From CAWAYR01 sp050250955 (GTDB lineage Bacteria > Acidobacteriota > Vicinamibacteria > Vicinamibacterales > UBA2999), in assembly GCA_050250955.1 (NCBI GenBank), contig JBFWNR010000006.1, positions 1 through 64,000 on the forward strand: 64,000 nucleotides of DNA, written 5' to 3'. The notes under the pieces are model-generated. The model had not been told where the DNA came from. It ran no database searches and worked only from the letters and a program-made list of their open reading frames with translations. Positions 15,166-24,018 of this stretch are shown here, one piece after another. Position numbers and translations under genes: made by a program. Position 1 is the first letter of the stretch, and every line of letters starts with the position of its first letter.

Positions 15166-16565
15166 GCGAGGCGCCCCCTCCGCCCGTCGGCCCCGACGTC
15201 CCGGCCGACGCCGCCCGGCCCACCATCCAGCAGCTGCGGCTGCGCGAGAACCAGCTCTTCTTCGCCCTCACCATCGTCGTCGGCGTCCTCGCCGGGCTGT
15301 CGGCCGTCCTCTTCACGCTGGCCATCGAGGGCTTGAACCGCGCGCTGTTCGGCTTCGACCCCTCGCCGCTGCGCCTGCTGCTCATGCCGGCCGGCGCCAG
15401 CCTGCTCGCCGGCATCCTGCTGGCCACGGTGTTCCCCGACGTGCGCGGCAGCGGCGTGCCGCAGACCAAGGCGGCCTTCCACCTGCAGGGCGGCGTGATC
15501 CCGCTGCGCGTGCCGGTGGGGAAGTTCCTGATGGGGGCACTGTGCGTCGGCTCGGGCCACTCGATGGGCCGCGAGGGCCCGTCGGTGCAGATCGGCGCCG
15601 GCCTGGCGTCGGTGATCGGGCAGTGGCTCGGCCTGCCGCCGCACCGCCTGCGCGAGCTGGTGCCGGTCGGCGCCGCCGGCGCGCTGGCGGCCGCCTTCAA
15701 CACGCCGGTGTCGGCGGTGATCTTCGCGCTCGAAGAGCTCATCGGCGATCTGAACGCGCCGCTGCTCGGCTCGACGGTGGTCGCCTCGGTGGCGTCGGTG
15801 ATCGTCGAGCGGTCGCTGCTCGGCAACGAGCCGCTCTTTCGCGTGCCGACCTACCACCTGGTGCACCCGGCCGAACTGGCTGCCTACGTCGTGCTGGGCG
15901 TGGCCGGCGGGCTGCTGTCGGCGCTCTTCTGCCGGGTGCTGCTGCGGGTGCGGCGCGCCGCACTGCAGCTCTCGGCCGGCACCAGGGTGGTGCTGCCGGC
16001 GGTGGGCGGCCTCATCGTCGGCGCCATCATCGTCGTCGTGCCGGCGGTGATGGGCGTCGGCTACGAGTACATCGATCAGGCGCTGAACGGCGGGCTGGTG
16101 CTGCCGACGCTGCTGCTGCTCTGCGGGGTCAAGGTGGTGGCGACGCTGGTGTCCTACACCACCGGCAACGCCGGCGGCATCTTCGCGCCCAGCCTCTACA
16201 TCGGCGCCATGGCCGGCGGCGCCATCGGCATCGTCACCCAGCAGCTGGCGCCGTTTCCCACCGCCGACCCCGGCGCCTACGCGCTGGTCGGCATGGGCGC
16301 GCTCTTTGCCGGCATCATCCGCGCGCCGATGACCTCGGTGTTCATGATCTTCGAGATCACCCAGGACTATCAGATCCTGGTGCCGCTGATGGTCGCCAAC
16401 ATGCTGAGCTTCGCCATCTCGCGGCGCTACCAGCCGGTGCCGATCTACCATGCGCTGCTCGAGCAGGACGGCATCGTCCTGCCGCGGACGCCGGCCGGGG
16501 GCGTCGAGGTGGCCGACGGCGAGCGCGCGCCGGGCGAGTCGCGTCCCGACTCGACCGCCGGCTGA
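15162..16565 (+). CDS. ClC-family chloride channel or H+/Cl- antiporter
   Basis: 467 aa, start in the ATGA overlap with the TPR gene. Selectivity-filter signatures are all present: GSGVP (96-100), GREGP (136-140, gating Glu at 138), GGIFAPSLYIGA and the Tyr of PIYHALL near the end of the membrane domain. A Glu-Glu pair in FALEELIGD is in the region of the proton-path Glu of antiporter members, so exchange is possible. About ten or more hydrophobic helices fit the fold. There is no C-terminal CBS pair, only a polar tail of about 35 residues. Role: chloride and pH homeostasis or acid resistance. Confidence 0.93.
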   Translation: MSEAPPPPVGPDVPADAARPTIQQLRLRENQLFFALTIVVGVLAGLSAVLFTLAIEGLNRALFGFDPSPLRLLLMPAGASLLAGILLATVFPDVRGSGVPQTKAAFHLQGGVIPLRVPVGKFLMGALCVGSGHSMGREGPSVQIGAGLASVIGQWLGLPPHRLRELVPVGAAGALAAAFNTPVSAVIFALEELIGDLNAPLLGSTVVASVASVIVERSLLGNEPLFRVPTYHLVHPAELAAYVVLGVAGGLLSALFCRVLLRVRRAALQLSAGTRVVLPAVGGLIVGAIIVVVPAVMGVGYEYIDQALNGGLVLPTLLLLCGVKVVATLVSYTTGNAGGIFAPSLYIGAMAGGAIGIVTQQLAPFPTADPGAYALVGMGALFAGIIRAPMTSVFMIFEITQDYQILVPLMVANMLSFAISRRYQPVPIYHALLEQDGIVLPRTPAGGVEVADGERAPGESRPDSTAG

Positions 16566-16824
16566 GCGGCTCGCGACCGGGTGTGTCGCGGCGGTCTCAC
16601 AGTGGCGCCGTTGGTGCCCGAATGGCGCACGTCATGTCACAGCGGGATCGCGCGCGGTGCCCGCACGGCCGGGACGGCCCACCCGGCGGTGACGACATGT
16701 CGCGAGTGCGGGCTGCCGCGACCGGCGTGGTCGCGCCCAGTCGCGAGTCCGGCCGATCCTCGCCGTCGCCCGGCGATCCTGGACGCCGCCTTGCAGTCGA
16801 TTCGGGTGGAAAGGAGGTCTCCCG

Positions 16825-18156
16825 ATGATGAGACTGCTGAGAGAGCGCTTCGCGATGGTGGCCGCGGCGAGCCTGCTCGCCGCCGGTCCGGCCGCAGCCG
16901 ACATCTGGACCGAGCGTACGACGCTGCGGTTCTCGGCGCCGGTACAGATTCCCGGTGCCACGCTCGAGCCCGGCGCCTATGTCTTCAGACTCCTCGACCC
17001 GGCGACGTCCCGCGATGTCGTCGAGGTATCGCGCGAGAACGGCGACGTGGTGACGATCACGCAGGCCGTGCCGGTGAAGCGGACAGACCTGACGACCGAC
17101 ACCGTGCTGCGGTTCAGCCCGACGTCCAACGCCGCGCCGCCGGCGATCCGGGCGTGGTTCTATCCCGGCTCGGCCTACGGACACCGCTTCGTCTATCCGG
17201 AGGACCAGGCCAGGCTCATCGCCAACCGCACCCGGACGGTCGTGCTCGCCACCGACCAGGTGGATGCCGACGTCACGTCGGGGCGCCTGGTGATCTACGA
17301 CGCCGACGGCGCCGCCTCCGCCTGGCAGAACGACGAGGCCGTGCTCACGGAGTGGGCCGCCTGGCAGCGCGAGCGGGCCGCACGCGCCGACCATCCGGCG
17401 GCGGCCACCGCCCGGGCGGTGGCCGACCGCACCGACTCCACGGCTGCGACCCGCGTGGCGCTCGACGACATCGAGGACGAGCCGATGCGCTTCCTCGGCC
17501 AGACGGTGCGCGTCGACGCCGAGGTCGAGAAGGTGTTCGGGCCGCGGCTCTTCACCATCGACGAGCCCGATTGGATCGACTTCGACGGAGAAACGCTCGT
17601 CCACGCCCCCACGGCCATGGCGGCGCTGGTCCGGCCCGGCGATCTGGTGACGGTCACGGCGACGGTGACGCGCTTTGCGGCCGCCGACGTCGAGCACGAG
17701 TGGGGGTGGGTCGGTCTCGATCCCGACACCGCCGACGAGCACGCCAACCGGCCGCTGCTGGAGGCCACCCGCATCGTCGGCGGCAGCGATGGCATGGTGC
17801 TGCTCATCGACGTCGACGAGCGGCGGGCGATGGTCGCCGGCACCCGGCGCGATGAGCCGGTCATCACCGCCGGCCACGAGATCGCCAACGGCGGCGAGGA
17901 ACTCATCGGCCGCCGCGTGCGGCTGCGCGGTGTCGCGGTGGCGGCCCTCGCCGACGACGGCTTCTACGCCATGACGGCGGGTCCGTCGGTCTTCGTCCTG
18001 CCGTCGGACCCGGCCGGCGGCGACGTCGCGGCCGGGGACCTGGTCACGATCGAGGGACTGGTCCTGCCGTCGCCGCGCCACATGGCGCCGGCGGGGGACC
18101 AGGGGCAGGACACCAACGGCGAGGTCTACGTCCTGGCGACGACCGTCGAGCGGTAG
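16825..18156 (+). CDS. Exported protein of unknown function with Acidobacteria-type N-terminal beta domain
   Basis: 443 aa with a signal peptide (1-25) and a strong ribosome-binding site (AAAGGAGGT, 8 bp upstream). Residues about 30-170 form a beta-rich domain (FSAPVQIPGATLEPGAYVFR, then VITIT-like and FYPGSAYGHRFVYPEDQA segments) seen in many exported Acidobacteriota proteins of unknown role. The second half (about 200-443) has two nucleotide-free OB-like beta segments (RFLGQTVRVDAEVEKVFG, GRRVRLRGVAVAALADDGFY) that could be OB-fold repeats. No catalytic motif was recognised. The 259-bp gap upstream (16566-16824) shows no other gene. Confidence 0.7.
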   Translation: MMRLLRERFAMVAAASLLAAGPAAADIWTERTTLRFSAPVQIPGATLEPGAYVFRLLDPATSRDVVEVSRENGDVVTITQAVPVKRTDLTTDTVLRFSPTSNAAPPAIRAWFYPGSAYGHRFVYPEDQARLIANRTRTVVLATDQVDADVTSGRLVIYDADGAASAWQNDEAVLTEWAAWQRERAARADHPAAATARAVADRTDSTAATRVALDDIEDEPMRFLGQTVRVDAEVEKVFGPRLFTIDEPDWIDFDGETLVHAPTAMAALVRPGDLVTVTATVTRFAAADVEHEWGWVGLDPDTADEHANRPLLEATRIVGGSDGMVLLIDVDERRAMVAGTRRDEPVITAGHEIANGGEELIGRRVRLRGVAVAALADDGFYAMTAGPSVFVLPSDPAGGDVAAGDLVTIEGLVLPSPRHMAPAGDQGQDTNGEVYVLATTVER

Positions 18157-18160
18157 GCCG

Positions 18161-18202
18161 GCCGGTGGGCGGGCGGCGGCCGTGCCGTCGCCCGCCGCCG
18201 GC
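18161..18202. terminator. Probable bidirectional terminator between convergent genes
   Basis: GCCGGTGGGCGGGC (18161-18174) pairs with GCCCGCCGCCGGC (18190-18202), with one wobble pair and one bulge around a 15-nt loop. It sits in the 69-bp gap between convergent stops. Confidence 0.5.
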
Positions 18203-18225
18203 ACGTGATCACGTCGGTGATCGCC

Positions 18226-19266
18226 TCAGCGGGCGATCAGCCGCCGGAACGCCGCGTCGTCCTTCAGCGGCGCGAAGATCGGATCGGCCGCCGCCTCGGC
18301 CTTCCACTGCACCGGCTGGCGGGCGATGGCCCGTCCCAGCTGGTCGAGGGCCCGCGTGCGGTCGCCGGCCTGCGCGTAGCGCTGGGCCAACGCGTACATC
18401 AGCGCTTCGCTGCGCGGGTTGATGGCCAGCGCCTCCTGCTGCAGGCGGATCGCCTCGACGTGCTGGCCGCCGGCGGCCAGGGCGGCGGCGCGTTCGGTGA
18501 GCGCGTTGGGCTCGCCCAGCGTCATGCGCATCAACCGGCGCAGCTCGACGAACGGCTGCTCGTGATCGTCGACGCGCACGTCGACGACGCGGTCCACGGT
18601 GGAGGACGACCCGGGCGGGATCGGCCGCACCACCAGCAGCCCGGCCGACTGCATGCCGCGGGTGTCGCCGCCCCTGGCCTGACCGGCATCGAGCGCATCC
18701 ATGAGCCGCTCGGCCATGCTGCCGCGGCCCTGCCGGTAGGCCGCAGCCATCGCCTCGACCACGGCCTTGCTGGCCAGGGTGTTGCCCTGCGCCGAGAAGT
18801 TCTCGCCGGCGACGTGCCCGGCGTAGCCGCCCAGGTGCACCAGGTCCTTCGGATCCGCGTTGCGCTCGATGACGCGCCGGCCGGTGTAGACCGCCGAGCG
18901 GCCCTGCATGTCGATCACCGCCACCTGGCGGGTGTCGCGGCCGGGGTCCTCGTCGGTGAGGCGCGCGATCACCTCGGCCGGGGAGAGGCCTTGTTCGAGC
19001 AGCGCAATCGCCTTCGGGCCGTACTGGCGATTGGCCGCGGCCTGGGTCGCCACCGCGCCGACGCCGGCCTTGGCGTACGGCACCGCGGCGCCGGCGCCGA
19101 ACGCCCGCGACTGCACGCCGACGCCGAGCTCGCGGGTTGCCGGATCGACGGCGATGATCGAGAAGGTGCCGAACCACGGGTCCGCGCCGTCGGGGGCGCG
19201 TTCGGCCGGCGCCTGCGCCTCCAGGGCGACGCAGACGGCGAGCGCGGCCAGCGCGGTGCGGGTCAT
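18226..19266 (-). CDS. DUF1028 family exported protein with C-terminal TPR-like region
   Basis: 346 aa from ATG 19266, in an ATGA overlap with the upstream gene. A short signal peptide precedes the DUF1028 domain (about 30-245), with FGTFSIIAVDPATRELGVGV, KAGVGAVATQAAANRQYG and FSAQGNTLAS typical of this Ntn-hydrolase-like family. The last 90 residues resemble two TPR units (ALAAGGQHVEAIRLQQEALA, YAQAGDRTRALDQLGRAIAR), a fusion often seen in the family. Enzymatic activity is not established; members are suspected peptidases or amidohydrolases. It is the last gene of the five-gene minus-strand operon. Confidence 0.85.
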   Translation of the reverse strand: MTRTALAALAVCVALEAQAPAERAPDGADPWFGTFSIIAVDPATRELGVGVQSRAFGAGAAVPYAKAGVGAVATQAAANRQYGPKAIALLEQGLSPAEVIARLTDEDPGRDTRQVAVIDMQGRSAVYTGRRVIERNADPKDLVHLGGYAGHVAGENFSAQGNTLASKAVVEAMAAAYRQGRGSMAERLMDALDAGQARGGDTRGMQSAGLLVVRPIPPGSSSTVDRVVDVRVDDHEQPFVELRRLMRMTLGEPNALTERAAALAAGGQHVEAIRLQQEALAINPRSEALMYALAQRYAQAGDRTRALDQLGRAIARQPVQWKAEAAADPIFAPLKDDAAFRRLIAR

Positions 19267-20078
19267 GACAGCGTAATGGTGATCGGGCTGACCGGCAGGC
19301 CTTCGACCCGCGCCGTCCATCGCTCTCCCGGGCCGATCGGCTGGCTCTCGGTGGTCGTGCCGGTGGAGACGAGATCCTCCGCCCGCACCGGCGGCTGGCC
19401 GGCGCGCTCGCGCGCCGACGCCAGTTCGGCCAGGCACAGCGCCGGGCTGCGCAGCACCTGCTTCGCGCCGCCCTGGGCGACCACCTCGTCGCCCCTGGCG
19501 AGCGTCACGGTGAACGACGCCAGCTGGTTGGCCAGCGCCGCCAGCGCGTCGGGGGCCGGGCGATACGGCTCGCCGACGACCAGCGCTGCGTGCAGCCCGT
19601 AGGCGGCGACGAAGTCGGGCGGCAGGAACGTGCCGTCCACGTAGGGCGGGTCGATCACCTCGAAGCCGAGCGCGATCCACTCGACGTGCTGCAGGACCTC
19701 GACCGGCTCGGTGAGGCCGGCGGGCAGGCCGGTGGCCAGCTTGACGACGATCTCGGGCTCGATACGCGGGGCGATCATCCGGCGGACGACGAGCGTGGCC
19801 TCGTAGCCGCTGGCCATCGTCACCGTGTCGTCGTACATCGACGCCCAGGCCAGGGTGTCGAGCTTGAGCGCCCGCCACACTGCCTTGTTGGCGTAGCCGG
19901 CCTTGACGCCGACCCGCCGGCGGCCGGCGGCGCGGCGCCGGCCCGACAGCTCCGCCTCCACCGCGTAGGCGGTCGCCAGGTCGAGCCCGCCCTCGCGGCC
20001 CGTGAACGCCGGAATCGGCGTCCGCGCGGCGTAGGCGGCGACGATCTCGTCGGCCATGGCCGCCACCGACGCCGCCAT
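19263..20078 (-). CDS. 2-keto-4-pentenoate hydratase / fumarylacetoacetase-fold family protein
   Basis: 271 aa from ATG 20078, overlapping the stop of the transporter gene by one base (TGATG). The pattern matches the hydratase/decarboxylase (MhpD/DmpE-type) branch: RRRVGVKAGYANKAVWRALK, then the metal-binding acidic residues IEPEIVVKLA and EWIALGFEVID, and late PIGPGERWTARVEGLPV. Known members hydrate 2-hydroxypentadienoate after aromatic ring cleavage using Mg2+ or Mn2+. No ring-cleavage genes are nearby, so the true substrate could be another 2-oxo acid enol. Cotranscription with an acyl-CoA ligase and a small-acid carrier suggests a role in organic-acid catabolism. Confidence 0.82.
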   Translation of the reverse strand: MAASVAAMADEIVAAYAARTPIPAFTGREGGLDLATAYAVEAELSGRRRAAGRRRVGVKAGYANKAVWRALKLDTLAWASMYDDTVTMASGYEATLVVRRMIAPRIEPEIVVKLATGLPAGLTEPVEVLQHVEWIALGFEVIDPPYVDGTFLPPDFVAAYGLHAALVVGEPYRPAPDALAALANQLASFTVTLARGDEVVAQGGAKQVLRSPALCLAELASARERAGQPPVRAEDLVSTGTTTESQPIGPGERWTARVEGLPVSPITITLS

Positions 20079-21376
20079 CACCGGGCCACCGCCGGCACCG
20101 CCGCCGCGTCGACGTCGACCTCGGCCATCCGCCGCCGCATCGGTTTGAGGACGAGGATCGCCGCCAGGGCGGCGGCCAGGTCCAGGGCCGCCATCGAATA
20201 GAGCACGCTGGTCCAGCTCCCGGTGGCCTCCATCAGCAGGTTGCCGAAGGGCACCAGCAGCGCGGCCACGCCCTTGGCACAGTACAGCAACCCGTAGATC
20301 GTGCCGATGTGCTTGGTCCCGAAGGTGTCGCCGGCGGTGGCGCTGAACAGGCTGTAGACCTCGCCCCAGGCGAAGAACACGATGCCCGAGAGCACGACGA
20401 AGGCCCACGGGTTCGAGCCGTACCAACCGAGCGCGAGGATGCCGATCGCCTCGAGCGAGAATGCGATGCCCATCACCAGCTCGCGGCCGATGTGGTCCGA
20501 GAGCCAGCCGAACGTCGGCCGCGAGATGCCGTTGACGATGGTGTTCATCATCAGCGCGAACGGCAGCGCCGCCATGGTGAAGAAGCGGAAGTCGATCTGG
20601 TAGTTGCGGACGCCGAGGTCTTCGGCGATGACGCTCAGCTGGGCCACCGCCATCAGGCCGCCGGTGACCGTCCCGGTGAACATCGCCAGCATCACCCAGA
20701 AGACCGGCGTGCGCAGCGCCTCGCCCAGCGTGTAGTCGCGCCGCGACTGCGCGACCTTGGCCGAGTACGTGATGACCCCGGGCCGGGGGCCGCGCAGGAA
20801 CGAGGCGAAGAGCACGATCACCAGGCCCTGGATCAGCCCGAACGTGAAGAACGCCGCCTGGTAGCCGGAGCTCGCGATCATGTTGGCGATCGGGATGACC
20901 GTGAGGATGGTGCCGGAGCCGTAGGCGCCGGCGGTGAGCCCGACCGTCAGGCCGCGCTTGTCCGGGAACCACTTGATGGCGTTGTTGACACAGGTGGCGT
21001 ACACCGCGCCCACGCCCAGGCCGCCGACCACCGACCCGACGTAGAAGCCCGGCAGCGAGGTGGCGTACGAGTTGATGACCCAGGCCAGGCCGGTCAGCAC
21101 GCCGCCGAGCAGGACCAGGAGGCGCGGCCCGTAGCGGTCGATGAAGTGGCCGATGAACGGCGTGCTCCAGGTCTGGATCACGACGAAGATGCTGAACGCC
21201 GTCTGGATCGCGGCGCGCTCCCAGCTGTACGCCTTCTCGATCTCGGGCACGAACTGCGTCCAGGAGTACTGGATGTTCGAGGCGGCCACCATGCAGCCGA
21301 CGCCGAACGCGAGCTGGCTCCAGCGCGACGTCCCGGCCTGGTCGGCGGCGGCAGACGTGGTCACGGTGGTCGACAT
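20078..21376 (-). CDS. MFS transporter, oxalate:formate antiporter (OFA) family
   Basis: 432 aa from ATG 21376. Twelve hydrophobic segments are discernible. Diagnostic OFA features are the first-helix sequence MVAASNIQYSWTQFVPEI, the loop 2-3 MFS motif GHFIDRYGPR, GLGVGAVYATCVNNAIKWFP with DKRGLTVGLTAGAYGSG, and GWLSDHIGRE in the second half. OFA carriers exchange dicarboxylates or monocarboxylates such as oxalate and formate. The gene overlaps the hydratase gene and follows a PanE-like reductase by 23 bp. With the acyl-CoA ligase of the oxalate-CoA ligase type at the head of the operon, oxalate or a similar short acid is the most natural substrate. Confidence 0.85.
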   Translation of the reverse strand: MSTTVTTSAAADQAGTSRWSQLAFGVGCMVAASNIQYSWTQFVPEIEKAYSWERAAIQTAFSIFVVIQTWSTPFIGHFIDRYGPRLLVLLGGVLTGLAWVINSYATSLPGFYVGSVVGGLGVGAVYATCVNNAIKWFPDKRGLTVGLTAGAYGSGTILTVIPIANMIASSGYQAAFFTFGLIQGLVIVLFASFLRGPRPGVITYSAKVAQSRRDYTLGEALRTPVFWVMLAMFTGTVTGGLMAVAQLSVIAEDLGVRNYQIDFRFFTMAALPFALMMNTIVNGISRPTFGWLSDHIGRELVMGIAFSLEAIGILALGWYGSNPWAFVVLSGIVFFAWGEVYSLFSATAGDTFGTKHIGTIYGLLYCAKGVAALLVPFGNLLMEATGSWTSVLYSMAALDLAAALAAILVLKPMRRRMAEVDVDAAAVPAVAR

Positions 21377-21399
21377 CGGTGCGTATCCTAGTGCAAATG

Positions 21400-22383
21400 T
21401 CAGGCGGGTGACTGCCTGGCGCGGTGCTCGTCGAGCATCTTCGCGCAGGCGTAGACGGCCTGCGTGCACGGCATCGGCACGCCGAGCCGGCCGCCGAGCT
21501 CCACGACGGCGCCGACCACCGCTTCCAGCTCCATCGGCCGGCCGGCCTCGAGGTCCTGGAGCATCGAGGTCTTGTGCGCGCCGACCTTCTCGGCCCCGGC
21601 CATCCGCTGGTCGATCGAAATCGGCAGCTCGATGCCGAGCCTGGCCGCCACCGCCTCGGTCTCTTCCATCAGCCGCCGCACCAGCTGTGACCCGTCGGGA
21701 TGGCGCGCCATCTCCTCGAGCGTCGCCCGGGTGAGCGCGCTCATCGGGTTGAAGGCGACGTTGCCGAGCAGCTTCACCCAGATCTCGTGGCGGAAGCGCG
21801 CCGTAACCGGACAGCGCAGACCGGCGGCGATGAGCGCGTCGGCGAGCCGCTTGGCGCGTTCGGACTTGCTGCCGTCGGGCTCGCCCAGGCTCAGGCGGTT
21901 GCCCTCGATGTGGCGGATCACCCCCGGCCCGGCCAGGTCGGTGGCGAAGTAGGCCAGCGAGCCGACCACGCGGCGGTGCTCGATGGCGCCGGCGATCACC
22001 CCACCCGGGTCGACGCGCTCCAGCCGCAGGTCGTTCAGCTCGCCGCCGACGCCCTGGAAGTACCACCACGGGATGCCGTTCTGGGTGCTGACCACCATCG
22101 TGTCGGGGCCGAAAAGCGGCGCCAGCGTCGGGGCCAGGCCGGTGAGCGCGTGGGCCTTCACGCCGAGGATGACGACGTCGGCCCTGCCGATGGTGGCCAG
22201 GTCGCCGGTGACCTCGGGGCGGACCTCGAACTCCTCCTCGGCGCCGGTGACGCGGACGCCGCGCTCCTGCATCGCCCGCAGGTGGGCGCCGCGCGCGAAG
22301 AGCACGACGTCGGCTCCGACCCTGGCCAGCTTGGCGCCGATGTAGCCGCCGATCGCGCCGGCGCCGGCGATGACAATCCGCAC
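21400..22383 (-). CDS. Ketopantoate reductase family (PanE/ApbA-like) oxidoreductase
   Basis: 327 aa. The N-terminal NADP-binding motif MRIVIAGAGAIGGYIGAKLA (Gly-x-Gly-x-x-Gly 7-12) begins a Rossmann domain containing ADVVILGVKAHAL and TQNGIPWWYF. The C-terminal helical domain carries the catalytic Lys region (RFRHEIWVKLLGNVAFNPMS) and the distal SMLQDLEAGRPMELEAVVG. The canonical reaction reduces 2-dehydropantoate to pantoate, but paralogues in catabolic operons reduce other 2-oxo acids. Sitting 9 bp after the ligase gene and 23 bp before the transporter, it looks catabolic rather than part of coenzyme A synthesis. Confidence 0.87.
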   Translation of the reverse strand: MRIVIAGAGAIGGYIGAKLARVGADVVLFARGAHLRAMQERGVRVTGAEEEFEVRPEVTGDLATIGRADVVILGVKAHALTGLAPTLAPLFGPDTMVVSTQNGIPWWYFQGVGGELNDLRLERVDPGGVIAGAIEHRRVVGSLAYFATDLAGPGVIRHIEGNRLSLGEPDGSKSERAKRLADALIAAGLRCPVTARFRHEIWVKLLGNVAFNPMSALTRATLEEMARHPDGSQLVRRLMEETEAVAARLGIELPISIDQRMAGAEKVGAHKTSMLQDLEAGRPMELEAVVGAVVELGGRLGVPMPCTQAVYACAKMLDEHRARQSPA

Positions 22384-22392
22384 GCCCGCCTG

Positions 22393-23910
22393 CTATGCCT
22401 GCGGCGCGAAGGCCTGCGCGACGACCCGGCGCTGGATCTTGCCGGTGGCGGTGCGCGGAATCGCCTCGGTGATGTGGATCTGCTTGGGCCGCTTGAACTC
22501 GGCCAGGTGCTGCTTGCAGAAGGCGAGCAGGTCGGCCTCGGTGGCGGCGTCCTTCAAGGTCACTGCCGCGGCCACTTCCTCGCCCCACATCTTGTGCGGC
22601 ACCCCGAAGCAGACCGCTTCGTTCACCGCCGGGTGGGTGAGCAGCACCTCGTCGATCTCGCGCGGCGAGATCTTCTCGCCGCCGCGGTTGATCATCTCCT
22701 TCAGCCGGCCCGAGAGCGTCAGGTAGCCGTGCTCGTCGAGGAAGCCCTGGTCGCCGGTGCGGAACCACTCGCCGAAGAACGCCGTGGCGTTGGCCTCGGG
22801 GTTGTTCTCGTAGCCCGTGACCACGTTGGGGCCGTGGATGCAGACCTCGCCGCGCTCGCCGGCCGCCAGCACCTGGCCGTTGCCGTCGCGGATGCTGATG
22901 CCGACGTTGGTGCCGCGGCCGACGCTGCCCGGCTTGCGGTCGCCGGGCGGCAGCGGATTCGAGGCCATCTGGTGCGCGGCCTCGGTCATCCCGTAGGCCT
23001 CCAGCACCGGGGCGCCGAAGGCGCGCTCGAGGTCGTGCATCACCTGCGGCGGCAGCGACGCGCTGCACGAGCGGATGAAGCGCAGCGTGTCGGCGCCGGC
23101 GGGACGGGCCGAGCCGGGTTCGTGCCGGGCCAGCAGCAGCTGGTGGATCGTCGGCACCGCCGAGTACCACGTGGCGCCGTACTCCTTGGCGATGCGCCAG
23201 AACGACAGCGGACTGAACTTGGCCGGTACCACCACCGTGCCGCCGCTGGCCAGGGTGGCCAGCGTGGAGGCGACCAGGCCGTGGACGTGGAAGAGCGGCA
23301 TCACGCACAGCGACACGTCGCCGGCGGTGAGCTGGTAGGTGGCGGCGACGTTGTGCGCCGAGATGGTGAGATTGGCGTGGCTGAGCGGCACGCGCTTGGG
23401 GCGGCCGGTGCTGCCGCTGGTGTGGAGGATGAGGGCGATGTCGTCGACCGTGGGTGACTCGGCGCGGCCGCCGAGCGGCTTGCCGCCCAGCGTGAGGGCG
23501 CCGCTGCCCGGATCCATGTCCACGGCCAGGATCGGCACGTCGCCGGCGGCCTTGCGGGCTTCATCGAGGCCGTCGGGCGGCAGCAGCAGGACCTTGGCGT
23601 TCGTGTCCTCGAGGAAGAACCGGAACTCCTCTTCCTTGTAGCCGGGGTTGAGCGGCGCGGCGGTGCCGGCCTCGGCCGCGGCCAGGAACGCGACGATGGT
23701 CGGCAGGCCGTTGGGCAGCGCCATGCCGACGCGGTCGCCGCGGCGGATGCCGGCGGCGGCCAGCGCCCCGGCCATGCCGGCCACCTGGTCGCGCAGCTGC
23801 CCGTAGCTCACCTTCACGCCGTGGTCGGGCAGGACGATGGCGGTGGCGTCGGCGGGCGCCGGGGCGAGCAGTCCGAGCAGGGTGGTGGGCGTGGGCTGAG
23901 CGGCGGTCAT
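22393..23910 (-). CDS. Acyl-CoA ligase of the oxalate-CoA ligase (AAE3/Pcs60) type
   Basis: 505 aa ANL-superfamily adenylate-forming enzyme. The ATP motif is HTSGSTGRPKRVPLSHANL (P-loop about 164-173); YGMTEAAHQMASNPLPPGDR and KPGSVGRGTNV closely resemble plant AAE3 and yeast Pcs60 oxalate-CoA ligases; GEWFRTGDQGFLDEHGYL is the hinge region; and PRTATGKIQRR has the catalytic Lys (491). No targeting signal. It heads the minus-strand operon with reductase, OFA carrier, hydratase and DUF1028 protein. The likely job is to activate an imported short acid to its CoA ester. Assignment to oxalate rests on sequence resemblance only; malonate or related acids are alternatives. Confidence 0.85.
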   Translation of the reverse strand: MTAAQPTPTTLLGLLAPAPADATAIVLPDHGVKVSYGQLRDQVAGMAGALAAAGIRRGDRVGMALPNGLPTIVAFLAAAEAGTAAPLNPGYKEEEFRFFLEDTNAKVLLLPPDGLDEARKAAGDVPILAVDMDPGSGALTLGGKPLGGRAESPTVDDIALILHTSGSTGRPKRVPLSHANLTISAHNVAATYQLTAGDVSLCVMPLFHVHGLVASTLATLASGGTVVVPAKFSPLSFWRIAKEYGATWYSAVPTIHQLLLARHEPGSARPAGADTLRFIRSCSASLPPQVMHDLERAFGAPVLEAYGMTEAAHQMASNPLPPGDRKPGSVGRGTNVGISIRDGNGQVLAAGERGEVCIHGPNVVTGYENNPEANATAFFGEWFRTGDQGFLDEHGYLTLSGRLKEMINRGGEKISPREIDEVLLTHPAVNEAVCFGVPHKMWGEEVAAAVTLKDAATEADLLAFCKQHLAEFKRPKQIHITEAIPRTATGKIQRRVVAQAFAPQA

Positions 23911-24018
23911 CGCCGGTTGACTGTGCCTCAGCCGCCGGCTGACGTCAATGCGGTGGCGGCATGGCTGAGCCCAACCGGGCTGCGCCGCGACCCAGCGCCG
24001 GCTCCGGGTGCGACCGCG

